From Aspidapion aeneum (Eukaryota > Arthropoda > Insecta > Coleoptera > Brentidae): DNA of 64,000 bases. The stretch spans positions 143,258,558-143,322,557 of the forward strand of contig OY755038.1 in NCBI GenBank assembly GCA_963576565.1, read 5' to 3'. Positions 24,676-33,645 of the stretch are shown here, piece by piece. A program made the position numbers and the translations under genes. Numbering within the stretch: position 1 is the first letter of the stretch; every line of letters begins with the position of its first letter. Under the pieces are notes generated by a model. It worked only from the letters and a program-made list of their open reading frames with translations. It was not told where the DNA came from and did not search any database.

Positions 24676-24676
<1 letters not shown>
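20963..24676 (+). mobile_element. Lineage-D Dong-like non-LTR retrotransposon, full length (D3)
   Basis: The longest lineage-D copy, about 3.7 kb. It begins GGGCAAGGAGGCACAC right after the TAA-derived repeat and ends ACCGCAAGTAAGGCCACCAC, then an interrupted poly(A) (24,652-24,676) and (TAA)n. It has a GC-rich 5'UTR of about 230 bp, one long ORF and a 3'UTR of about 100 bp. It serves as the reference for the truncated copies D1 and D2. Confidence 0.88.
21193..24555 (+). CDS. Lineage-D R4/Dong-type protein: Myb-like, RT, CCHC, REL-endonuclease
   Basis: A 1,120-aa uninterrupted ORF starting at ATG (MRGQRQGGGAQP). Residues ~22-90 form a Trp-rich Myb/SANT-like segment (GRFEWTNDLRDDLLECYE ... 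REQWNVMHPEHNTF), alignable in pattern with lineages A and B. RT spans ~345-620: APGPDGINTYWWKKF (~349), GVFQGDSLSPLLF (~544), LFYMDDLKFYAST (~589). The thumb follows with YTYLGVPQG. The CCHC knuckle CRACHRAPETLYHLLSAC lies at ~921, and the REL-endonuclease at ~1,006 (NKPDIVLLDK ... YVIEFSAP, then KYQDLLFDLRR). No C2H2 finger is seen at the N-terminus. With A1 this is the best candidate in the window for an active copy. Specificity for (TAA)n is inferred from the flanks of all three D copies. Confidence 0.88.
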   Translation: MRGQRQGGGAQPDGLPDDDRDDQGRFEWTNDLRDDLLECYESSSPGRRGYMARMREQWNVMHPEHNTFTAQSLRDYVSYLRRRGYVRGPQQPAVPGVQELQVHVAEEVLPIAPEESLQDRRALHKIKRPKPQDLARADAELLNTLTEEADIWRINCLVYEAACSVSPRAPNRDPCGDRAQRRVKKMEAKILSARQHASRIKCVVEYKLAGRNFTPKVRRIAANLRRTHHTLNEAQLQTIKQQCCERIRMLVTAKQNLIRRARGISENKLFFENPSRLFQAPPRIINDPSTAEWVENFWRGIYEVARPLNVNTPALAQFETFVRGFPPPEQLCPPITVEEVRSALTGAKNFAAPGPDGINTYWWKKFPSTHEALARIFNSWVNEGQPIPPWFIEGRTVLLPKNGDLSDPKNYRPITCLNACYKIFTRLLYQRILQAMGPVFSGVYEQRGSKKGVAGCKENLLIDRCVTQDSFQYKRNLLMTWIDYRKAFDTTSHELIIHLLRGLAVPDPIARCISGMMPFWKTRFTICTGNAKVSTELVSFRRGVFQGDSLSPLLFCVSLLPLSVALRNTKGYMCGAPGRRTHKVTHLFYMDDLKFYASTKRDLDQALRVVQEYTHAVGMEFGLDKCATVQLKKGRHADHAEDAQLVDGSILRHLDAGETYTYLGVPQGHIHDSVAIKGSLRDKYQQRLRQIWNPELSGKNKVAATNMLAVPIITYSFGVIKWNVNELREIDVKTRKMMTRYRSHHPKASVQRLYFPRYQGGRGLLSLECLHRRIVLSTACEVIRDEDPLLCMVRNHETFGVGAFLFKAAQRAADELQIVFDISRRQENSITQLTCQRLKTTLKNAEVDYLLRLHMDKPLHSVFYKTIENTGLSKKLSFAFLRSGALKSETEGFIIACQDGVINTLEHRSRVMGIQVPDTSCRACHRAPETLYHLLSACGRYAVSAYIHRHNAALRVLYYHLRHSYGVDDAPGLPYVPSDIPSVVENDRTRIYWNFAFPTLRLVNANKPDIVLLDKNDKIMYVIEFSAPAETNIIAKEEEKRTKYQDLLFDLRRVYRGYTVKLVVLVIGALGGARQTLLSALKTLPACRDRAEQLAGNMQKAVILGSLRLLRAHDAEHRFY

Positions 24677-24718
<42 letters not shown>
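24677..24718. repeat. (TAA)n microsatellite, short
   Basis: About 42 bp of TAA between the poly(A) end of D3 and the 3' end of a minus-strand CR1-like fragment, which continues ATTTATTTATTTATAAAA. The tract can be read as either element's tail. Confidence 0.93.
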
Positions 24719-24976
24719 TTTATTTATTTATAAAATACATCAAAAAATAACAATATCAAACTTAATACTACAGTACACAAAAAATGTTTACTGACTAATT
24801 TAATAAATTGACCAGTAGGTATACAGTAAATAAATAAATAGTAGTGCACTAGTGCACAAGAAGCCGTGTAACTTTTATTAAAAGTTGTCACGGCAAGATA
24901 GGATTGATCACAGTATAATGTTTAAATTGACGATTGGTTAAAAAGTGTTTTGATAATTTCAGTATCTTGACTTAAA
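24719..24976 (-). mobile_element. Solo 3' end of CR1-like element I
   Basis: About 258 bp that match the 3'UTR of element I at 37,280-37,527 nearly base for base. One extra block of about 20 bp (around GACCAGTAGGTATACAG) is present here. No coding sequence remains, so this is an extreme 5' truncation. As at 37,280, its 3' end abuts (TAA)n next to a Dong-like element's poly(A). Confidence 0.85.
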
Positions 24977-26246
24977 ACTATATTAAAAACAAAACTCAAC
25001 TCAAAAAATATAACAAAGGCGATCAACACATTTGTAATCCCAGCACTCTCCTACTCATTTGGTGTTATAAAATGGTCAGAAACGGACTTGGAAGAACTTA
25101 ACCGGAAAATACGAACATCTTTGACCCAAGCAAGGATGCGTCACCCAAAGGCTAGCTGCGAGCGGGTGCACCTGCCAAGGAACATGGGCGGACGGGGAAT
25201 AGTAAACATCAAAGAGCTATGCAACCAGCAAATAACAAACGTCAAAAAATACTTCTACTCAAAAGAGAACTCCACATTACACCGTACAATCATACAAGCA
25301 GATAACAAGTTTACCCCACTAGACCTTAAAAGTAGAACTGAACCACCGATCTTAGCAGGTAACCATGAGTTTCTCAACAAATGGAGGTCAAAGGTGTTAC
25401 ATGGGAGGTACTGCAAGATCCTAGACGATGCGAATATAGACAAGCAGGCTTCAGTCAGATGGTTAATGCAAGGATACCTAAACCCAGAAACCGAAGGAAC
25501 TTTAATTGCAATACAAGATCAAGTTGTCAAAACTAAGAATTAAAGCAAATATATACTGAAAGAGAACATTCAGAACGACAAGTGTAGAAAATGTGAGCAA
25601 AAAACTGAGAACATAGACCACATAACATCAGGTTGCAGTAAATTTGCCGAAACAAAGTACATAGAAAGACACGACCAGGTTGCTAAAATAGTGCATTTGG
25701 AGCTCCTAAAGGCATGTCAGATAAGACACGAAAGAAAACCATATTACCAACATAAACCTAACCCTGTTGAAGAGAACTCCAACTTTAAAATATACTGGGA
25801 CAAAGGAATACTAACTGACAATACCGTACAGCACAATAGACCGGACATCACACTTATAGAAAAAAACCATAAAAAAGCTTACCTTATCGACGTTTCCATA
25901 CCCAATAACCATAATATCCAGCAGAAATATAAAGAAAAAGTCCAGAAATATGAACTGCTCGCTCCAGAAATCCGGCAACTATGGGGCATGGAAATGGTAG
26001 AAATTGTCCCGCTGATCATCTCAAGTGTTGGCATTGTACCTAAAAGTTTAAAAACTGAACTACCGAAAATAAAGATTCCACAAAATACTTACGTACAGAT
26101 GCAAAAAGCAGTAATCCTCCAGACGACGAGCATTGTAAGGTCCTTTCTCAGCAGCAGCTCCAGGTCTACTCACTTGATACAGCAGTGATCCGTGACTGAC
26201 CTGAAAGAAAAGCCCTACTAAAAAGGTGTATAAAAAAAAAAAAAAA
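24977..26246 (+). mobile_element. Lineage-E Dong-like element fragment
   Basis: A fifth lineage, 5'-truncated within the RT thumb, with a complete 3' end: …TACTAAAAAGGTGTAT, poly(A), then (TAA)n at 26,246-26,269. Its 5' boundary is the junction with the solo CR1-like 3'UTR at about 24,976. Confidence 0.8.
24980..26188 (+). pseudogene. Lineage-E RT thumb, CCHC and REL-endonuclease remnant
   Basis: The reading frame from about 24,980 (KTKLNSKNITKAINTFVIP) to 26,188 is broken once, by TAA at 25,541-25,543. There other lineages read RNYKKYI or RSYRKHI. After the stop the same frame continues with the CCHC knuckle (CRKCEQKTENIDHITSGC) and the endonuclease (HNRPDITLIEKNHK ... YLIDVSIP, then KVQKYELL). 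It uses RPD where the other lineages use KPD. The RT catalytic core is missing. Sequence is clearly related to lineages A-C but distinct from each, so I treat it as a separate lineage. Confidence 0.82.
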
Positions 26247-26269
26247 TAATAATAATAATAATAATAATA
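26246..26269. repeat. (TAA)n microsatellite, short
   Basis: About 24 bp of TAA joining the poly(A) of lineage E to the complete 5' end of lineage-B copy 3 (GGGGCAGGGGTATC). Confidence 0.92.
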
Positions 26270-26727
26270 GGGGCAGGGGTATCAAGCAGGTGACAGATGC
26301 TTGTGAACGGTGAGTGACGACACCGCCTCCCCTGTTGTCATCGGGAGGAATGACCTACACTATCCTCCCGGCAGGTAGTGAGAGCCCTGCCTCCCCACAA
26401 TACCCCTAAAAGGTCAGGGACCACACAAATAAGAGGAAAAGACCTAGAAATAATGTACATGCACAAGGGTAGTGCACCCTACTCAGTAGTCCCTGCTTTA
26501 AAGGGGCGCAAGAAAAGCCACTGGCTCATTGCACACTTCGAGGCATAGGAGCTGTGTCTTGCGAGCAGGCGTCTGAGTCATATTGACCGGCCTGCCAACA
26601 GCGACTGTACTCCAGGTTAGGGGCGGCTGTGGATCAGGGCTTAACCCTTCGGGTACGACCACTATAGTGGTAGGGGGATGCTAAAAATGTATCCAACTAG
26701 CTGTCTGGACTAGCAATCCATTCAGCT

Positions 26728-28301
26728 ATGAGATTTCGAAATGCTCTCGATAATGAAGAAGCCTCGGAACCCGCCCCCGATGCTGGGCTTACATCTGGGG
26801 GAAGACCTGACCAAGCCCTAGCAGATGAAAGTGAAGCTAACGGCACTACTCTGCGAAACGGAACCGTAAGGCCCAGAAGTCCTAGGAACAATGAAGAACA
26901 AGCCGAAGACTTGGAGGCTGACTCTCAGCGACCCGTCGACCCGGCTCGACCAGGAGGGCGTACGCGCTGGACAAGAGAGATGAACATTAACCTCGTACGC
27001 GCGTACCTCCAAGCAACAAAAAACGAAACACAAAAAACACTTTACCGAGACGAACTCCACAGAGTATGACACGAAATATATCCCAACCCACAGATAACTG
27101 CACAAAGACTCTCCGACCAATTAAGATCAATCATGCGCAGGAAAGCAATATCTGAGGCCGAAATTCAGACCCTCGATGCACTAATGGCATCACAACAAAA
27201 CGATATACCATCAAATAATACGACGATCAACCCAAAAGCAGTGGGCACTGCAAACCAACTGGAACCGGAATCCCTCGAGGAGCCAGTTGTAGGACCGATG
27301 GAACCAGTCAGGAAAAAAACTCAATGAACTTCTGTTTACTTATCAACGAACAGACCCATGCCAAATCGGCAGACCAAATGGAGTGAGGCTCTCACATTCA
27401 CTATACATGGATGACTTTAAATGCTACGCAAAAGGAAAAAGTCCGCTCCAAGGACAGCTGGAGCTTGTGGCGTTGTTCAGTGGATCAATCAGAATGAAGT
27501 TCGGGCTTGATAAATGCGCAGTACTACATGTAGAGAAAGGGAAAATTCAAGAAGGTGAGAGTACAGAACTAATGGATGGCACTCTAATAAACAACACAGG
27601 AAGAGCAACATACAAGTACCTGGGGTTCCAACAAGCTTTAAATATAGATGCTGCAGAAATGAAAGACAGGGTGAAAAAGGAGCTACAGCGAAGACTCAAG
27701 CTGCTGCTAAAAACAGAACCTAACGCCCGAAACTCCATCATTGCTTAAAACACGTGGGCAATCCCTGTCGTTACAGCTACTTTTGGAGTGCTAAAATGGA
27801 GTGAAACCGACCTACAAGCTTTGGACCGTTCTATAAGAACAACACTTACCTCGTTCCGTGCACTGCATCCAAATTCTTCTGTCGCCAGATTGTACATCTC
27901 CAGAAACCGCGGAGGAAGGGGGCTGATCTCGCTCCGAGATGGGCACCTAAGACAAAAAAAATCATTAAGGAAATTTTTTATGGAAAGCACTGATGCACTG
28001 CACATAGCTATCGCAAGAGAGGATAAAGGCTATACACCACTTAACCTCTCTGAAAGGGAACAAAATGAGACGGCCACACCCTGGGAAGAAGAATGGAACT
28101 CCAAGGTATTACATGGTAGATATGCAGCAGGACTCAGACAAGAAGCTGCCGATTCGAACTCGTCGTGTCTGTTCTTAAAACAAAGCGGTCTAACCAGGGA
28201 AACCGAAGGTCTAATGTTAGCGATCCAAGATCAAGTGATGGCAACACGGTCATACAGAAAACATATACTAAAAGAAAACATCCAAAATGAAACATGCAGA
28301 G
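26728..28301 (+). pseudogene. Lineage-B ORF, copy 3 (stops and internal deletion)
   Basis: It begins with the same ATG as the inverted copy at 1,119 (MRFRNALDNEE) and carries the Myb/SANT-like segment. TGA at 27,067 replaces the Trp codon in HRVWHEIYP. At about 27,360 the frame jumps into the RT just before GRPNGVRLSHSLYMDD, deleting the first RT blocks. At 27,746 a TAA replaces an Ile codon (NSIIAINTWAIP in copy 1). The YMDD box and thumb are present. This is a pseudogene with at least three independent lesions. Confidence 0.87.
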
Positions 28302-28696
28302 CAGCGGCGTAGCGTGGGGGGGGCGCGGGGGGTTCGTCGCCCCCCCCGCTTCGAGGGTAGTGGCGCCTCATAGGTGGCCGAAGCGCCCTCAGCTTTATTA
28401 AGTCGGGCCGGTAACGGCCAATTGAGTGGGTGCCAAAGGAAACTAACGACATGAAGACCTTTTTTTTTTTGTTTTTGGTCGCAAGATTCGTGAGGGGCGC
28501 CCTTGTGACTTATCGGCCGCCCCCTCACACATGATGACCTGTTTTTTTTTTTTTTTTTTGGTCGCAAGATTTGTGAGATGCGCCCTTTTGACCTTTTTGT
28601 TTTTTTTTTGTCACAAGATTTTTCATCAGTTTTCAGAGGCGCCCTTTTTAGCTATCGCCCCCCCCCCCCCGCCCTTTCGGGCACGCTACGCCGCTG
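28302..28696. mobile_element. hAT-like MITE with 8-bp target duplication
   Basis: A 395-bp insertion in lineage-B copy 3. It has perfect 15-bp terminal inverted repeats (CAGCGGCGTAGCGTG at 28,302-28,316 and its complement at 28,682-28,696). It is flanked by an 8-bp direct duplication ATGCAGAG (28,294-28,301 and 28,697-28,704). The uninterrupted site is visible in copy 1 at about 6,535. An 8-bp duplication and CAG...GGCGTAGC ends are typical of hAT. The interior has no transposase, only G/C homopolymers, poly(T) runs and repeated TTTTTTGGTCGCAAGATT units, so it is non-autonomous. Confidence 0.92.
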
Positions 28697-28804
28697 ATGC
28701 AGAGTATGTGGTCAAAAACAAGAGACAATACAACATATAATCAGCGGATGCAGTGTTATCGCTCCCAAGGAGTACCTTAATAGACACTACGACGTCGCGA
28801 AGAT

Positions 28805-31758
28805 AAGATTTTTATTTAAACCAACAGAAAATATCAACGCCGTAAATAATGTAATTCATAGCCGAAACCTTCCTAAAACCAACAATAGTAATAATCTAAA
28901 AACGGACAAAATCAGTCAGATAAGGATTTTTCACCATAATATTCAATCATTGGGAAATGGTCTAATACAATTAGAACTACTTCTTCAAAACTTAAATAAA
29001 CCTGAAATAGTGTGTTTGACAGAACATTGGCAATGCGAACATGCCCTTAACACAATGGCAATCAGCGAATACTCACTAATCTCTTCCTTCTGTCGAGAAC
29101 CCGGTAAACATGGAGGATCTGCCGTCTACTGCCGTGAAGATTTAGTAAGTAGGGAAAGGTCTGATATATGCGGAATGTCGGTATTAAGTTCTTTAGAATG
29201 CTCAGCAGTCGAGCTTAAAATAGAAAACGAAACTTTTTTGATTCTTTGCATTTATAGATCCTGCTTATCAGCAATAAAATTGTTTTTTGATAATCTTGAT
29301 AAAATATTGGAAAGATTGTACAACGAAAATAAAACTATAATTCTTGCAGGAGACTTTAATATACATTTAGAAACAGAAAACAGAGAAAAACATGATTTTT
29401 TAACGCTTTTAAGCTCATACGATCTTCAACCAGCCATAAATGATTTTACGAGAATTGCAAGTGGGTCGAAATCTTGCTTAGATAATATTATTTTTCAACT
29501 ATCAAAATTTAACTATACTACCAAAATAATTCATACCGGTAAGTCAGATCATACAGCTCAACTTGTATCTTTTGAAACTTTCACAACTAACAATAATGAA
29601 GACGACCAACATAAACGTTTCCTTTCGGAACAAAATATACAGACATTCTGCAATCAGCTGTCAGAAATTTCATGGGAACTAGTGTACTCTGATACGACCA
29701 GAGATGTAAATAAACTGTGGGATGTTTTCATGGATATTTTCTTAGTTCAATTTAATACACACTTTCCTCTTAAAAAGCTTAGGAAAAACAATAGTGCTAA
29801 ATGTAGAAAAGAAAAATGGATAACACCAGAGCTTTTAAATTTCAAGGATCAAGTTGTTTTACTTCAAACCCTTTCTCAAAAAGATAATTCGTATAAAAAA
29901 CTTTTTACAGAATACAAAATTAATTACGATCGAGAGTTAAGCAAAGCAAAAAGCAGCTTCGTCCTTGAAAAAATTCAGTTAAGTGAAAATGTATCTCGAG
30001 CTACGTGGCAAACAGTTCGAAATCTTACGAACAGCAAAAAACCGATAAAACTTTTTCCAGATCATACTGACAGCAATAAGTTAGCAAACGAACTAAATAC
30101 CTTCTTTTCAGAGGCAGCAGGTCATTTACTTGAAAACAACAATATTTCAAATGATAGCTCTTCCTATTCACCTGACTTTAGTTTTGAAAATAATATGTTT
30201 CTTAATCCCACAAGTCCAGACGAAATAATAGAAATTTCAAAAAAACTAAAAAATAAAAACAGCGCAGGTAACGATTTAGTTCCTGCGAGCCTTCTTAAAA
30301 AATGCATAACTCATGTAGCAAGACCATTAGCTTATATTTTTAATGAAAGTATAAATACTGGGATATATCCAAACCAGTTAAAATTGGCATGTATAATCCC
30401 TATTTACAAAAAAGGCGACCCTAACATTCTTAATAATTACAGACCAATAAGTCTACTTAGTTCATTTTCTAAAATTTTTGAACTTTTGCTTCATCAGAGA
30501 CTACTAGATTTTTTCCAAAAAAAATAATCTTTTTAATGATTTTCAACATGGTTTTATTCCAAAAAAATCTACTGAAACAGCTCTTATAGATTTTAATAAT
30601 AAAATTTTGCAAACACTAGAAGAAAAATCGACTGCATGTGGTATTTTGCTAGATCTGTCAAAGGCCTTTGACACGTTAAACCACGACATCTTACTAAAAA
30701 AACTTGATGCGTACGGCGTAAGGGGAATTCCGCAGAGTTTGTTTGCTTCCTATCTGTCAGACAGAAAACAAAAAACTATTATCAAAAGCACTAGAGGTAC
30801 CGCTGTTGAGTCAGAATTGACTACCATATTAACTGGAGTACCCCAGGGAAGCATCCTAGGTCCTTTATTTTTCGTGATCTATTTAAATGATCTTGGTATG
30901 TTATATAAAGGTCCAGAGGAAGCAGCAAATTATGCGGATGACACAAATGTTGTGGTGCCCGTTACTAAAAATCAAAATGTTCAAAATACGTGTGTTCAAA
31001 TTCTAAATAAAACAAAAGACTGGTTGAATAGCAATCAGTTAATTTTAAATGAGGAAAAGACCAAAATTCTTATGATAACCAACAATTCAAACATTAATAC
31101 TACTCAACTAACATTTAATCAAAAAGAAATTGATTTTGTAACAAATGCTAAAATGCTAGGAGTCATCATTGATAACAATTTAAATTATTCTCAACACATA
31201 CAAGGTCTTTGTAGTAAATTAGGTAGAGCAAGCTATGCTATAAGAGTTGTGTCGAAATTGATAAATAACAGCAGTGATCTTAGGATTATATACTACGGAA
31301 TGTTCTATTCTCACCTAAAGTATGGCATTCTGTTATGGGGAGGCAGTAGTCATGTACAGAGCGCTTTTATTCAACAAAAAAAACTCATGCGCATCATATT
31401 TGGGCTAAAAATTAGTGAAAGTTGTAGAGGCGTATTTAAATCAAATAAATATTTGACTGTTCTGGGGATCTACATCTTTGAATGTATTATGTTTTTAAAA
31501 AGAAATATCGAAAATTTCCAAGATCTTAGGCCAATGCACAAACACAACACCAGAAATAATACACAAACTGACTTTTTCAACTATCCTAACCATAAGTTAT
31601 CATCAACTGAAAAAGGGCCTAAATATGCTGCGGTAAAATACTTTAATAGACTGCCAGCTACAATTAGAAATATAAGAACGCTAAAATCTTTTAAAAAGGC
31701 AGTTTTTAACTATATTTGTGATATTGAGCCATATACACTAGAGGAGTATTTAGGGTGA
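28805..31758 (+). pseudogene. Element F ORF2: APE endonuclease and reverse transcriptase, one frameshift
   Basis: The frame is open from the left junction and has no native start. The AP-endonuclease-like domain is at the front (IFHHNIQSLG, CLTEHW, LAGDFNIHLE, KSDHTAQL). The RT follows with AGNDLVPASLLKK, IPIYKKGDP, NYRPISLLSSFSKIFE, LDLSKAFDTLNHDIL, GVPQGSILGPLFF and NYADDTNVV (YADD box), then a C-terminal region with YGILLWGG. The frame breaks at 30,517-30,527 in a run of eight A; shifting one base restores homology (LFNDFQHGFIPKKST). It resembles the CR1/Jockey-superfamily RTs; the exact clade (for example Crack or Daphne) I cannot settle by eye. Confidence 0.82.
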
Positions 31759-32090
31759 AGAACTTTTTTAAATTAATTTTAAAATGCACAGTTTTGTCTT
31801 CCAATAAATAAATTTGTCTGTGAGTGTCAATGTTACACGTATGATAATTGTATTCTTGTAATCTTATAATAGTTTTTATCATACAAGTTTTATTATATTT
31901 TGTTTTAGCTAATTTTATTTTATAATAAATATATTCTTGTCATTTTATAGTGATTTTTATCATACATGTTTTTATCAGTTTTTGTTCTATGTTGTTATAG
32001 TTTATTTATAGAATCCTTTGATAAGAAAAAAGTTTTTTTTTTGTTTCCTTCAATTATATATTTTTAATTGTTCTCATTATATTTAATTCA
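28805..32090 (+). mobile_element. Element F: 5'-truncated APE-type non-LTR retrotransposon
   Basis: The block starts abruptly inside coding sequence at the junction with lineage-B copy 3 (CGCGAAGAT at 28,804). It ends in an AT-rich 3'UTR (31,759 to about 32,090) without a clear tail before the Jockey-type element begins. The 3' boundary is approximate. No target duplication can be identified around the combined F+G block. Confidence 0.75.
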
Positions 32091-32331
32091 GTATTTGTTC
32101 GATCGCAGTTCAGTACGGTTATACTGCATCGTACCTGCATGATAGTGCTAACGAGGTCAAAGTCGGAGTTTGTTTTGTTTACAAAAAACATCGCGCGCGA
32201 GATACCTGTGTTGAGAATCTATATACAATGTGTATTATAAATAATATATCATTTAAAGCAAAAAAAGTGTACCATCACCTGTGAAACTTGTTTTAAAAAT
32301 TAGCGAAAAGCCCAAACAAAATCAAGAAAAA

Positions 32332-33645
32332 ATGGATAATGCCGAATTATTTCAGGATAGCCATGCTAGAACACAAAATGAAGAAGTTTTATATAGCGAA
32401 TGGAAAAAATCCCAAAACGAAAAAAATTCACTTAGTGTACAAGTGGATTATCTCCGAAGTCAACTGGAAAGTATGCAAAGAAAATTTGCAGATTTAGAGA
32501 CAAAAGTCACTAAAAAAGAAGAGTCTGACATGGACTACATTACTGATGAGGACGATCTGGCAAGAGAAACTGAGTGGATCAGACAAAAAGGAAAAGGTTG
32601 GAAAAAACGTCGAATGGATACTTCACTCTCACCACCACAACAAAGCTCGGGCACTGGAGAGCCCTCCAATAAAACACAAAATGAAGAACCCCCAACTAAG
32701 GTTAAAAAAGCTCCATTACCTCCACCGATTATGGTAAATGGCGTAAATAATTTTAATGATATTTATGAAAAGTTAAATATCATACAAGGAGTTAAAATAA
32801 AAGTTTTAAATAACGAAAATATTAAAATAAATGTACAAGACGCAGACAGCTATCGGCTGGTTACTAAAATGCTTAATGAAATAAAGCATCAATGGCACTC
32901 ATACGAAAACAAACAAATAAGGCCAATTAGAGTAATAGCGAATAGGCTACACTTCTCATGTGACCCACAGAAAATTGTAGCTGATCTACAAAAAAAAGGT
33001 TTTAAGGCACTGGAGGCCAGCAACAAACTTAAATGGAGAACAAGACAACCTCTTAACATGTTTATGCTCACATTTAGCCACGATGAAGATATCAACAAAA
33101 TTTTTGAAATTTCCAGTATCCTTGGGATTGAAGTGGAAATAAAAGCACTAAAAACCTCAAAGTTAGTCCCTCAATGCAAAAGATGCCAATCTTATGGACA
33201 CACGCAAAAATATTGCGCTAAAGAACCACGTTGCGTAAAATGCACGGGGAAACATCTTACTGTAGAATGCCCCAAACCAAAAGAATCTGAGCCAAAATGC
33301 ATCCACTGTGGAGGCAAGCATCCTGCTAACTACAGAGGATGCCTTGTTGCTAAGGAAATACAAAAATTGAAAAATAAACCTAAGAAACCGAATCTCATAC
33401 CAAACGTGAGTACAAATAGACAAAACCAACAGACAAGAAACACAGTCACACAAAACTCTGTGACAAGGACATACAGCCAAGTAGCAGCAACAGCTACTAT
33501 ACCTGATATTAATATCAGTAGTCAAAATACTATGGAACAAACACTACAATTAATTTTGGAGAAATTGAACAAACTTGATGAGCGATTAACTAAACTAGAA
33601 AGTAGCAATAACGGAGCTACCAATATGCCTCAAAATGGTCAGTAA
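32332..33645 (+). CDS. Element G ORF1: Gag-like nucleic-acid-binding protein
   Basis: 437 aa from the first ATG (MDNAELFQDSHAR). The N-terminus has a short coiled-coil-like stretch (LRSQLESMQRKFADLETKV) and a Lys/Pro-rich linker. The central part resembles the RRM-like PRE_C2HC region of Jockey-type Gag proteins (KALKTSKLVPQCKRCQSYGH). Three zinc knuckles follow: CKRCQSYGHTQKYC, CVKCTGKHLTVEC and CIHCGGKHPANYRGC. The C-terminal tail holds a heptad-like LILEKLNKLDERLTKLE. Such proteins bind the element RNA and guide it to the nucleus. The ORF overlaps ORF2 by 11 bp in another frame, a common Jockey arrangement. Confidence 0.85.
   Translation: MDNAELFQDSHARTQNEEVLYSEWKKSQNEKNSLSVQVDYLRSQLESMQRKFADLETKVTKKEESDMDYITDEDDLARETEWIRQKGKGWKKRRMDTSLSPPQQSSGTGEPSNKTQNEEPPTKVKKAPLPPPIMVNGVNNFNDIYEKLNIIQGVKIKVLNNENIKINVQDADSYRLVTKMLNEIKHQWHSYENKQIRPIRVIANRLHFSCDPQKIVADLQKKGFKALEASNKLKWRTRQPLNMFMLTFSHDEDINKIFEISSILGIEVEIKALKTSKLVPQCKRCQSYGHTQKYCAKEPRCVKCTGKHLTVECPKPKESEPKCIHCGGKHPANYRGCLVAKEIQKLKNKPKKPNLIPNVSTNRQNQQTRNTVTQNSVTRTYSQVAATATIPDINISSQNTMEQTLQLILEKLNKLDERLTKLESSNNGATNMPQNGQ

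Larger units (their letters stand above)
26270..28804 (+). mobile_element. Lineage-B Dong-like element, copy 3, left part
   Basis: This copy has a complete B 5'UTR (26,270-26,727), an N-terminal coding part and an internal deletion near 27,360 that joins residue ~230 directly to the middle of the RT. The rest of the RT/thumb follows. It is then interrupted by a hAT-like MITE (28,302-28,696), resumes for about 100 bp and is cut at 28,804 by a retrotransposon block. The remainder of the element lies at 36,712-37,259. Sequence across both interruptions matches copy 1 exactly in register. Confidence 0.87.
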
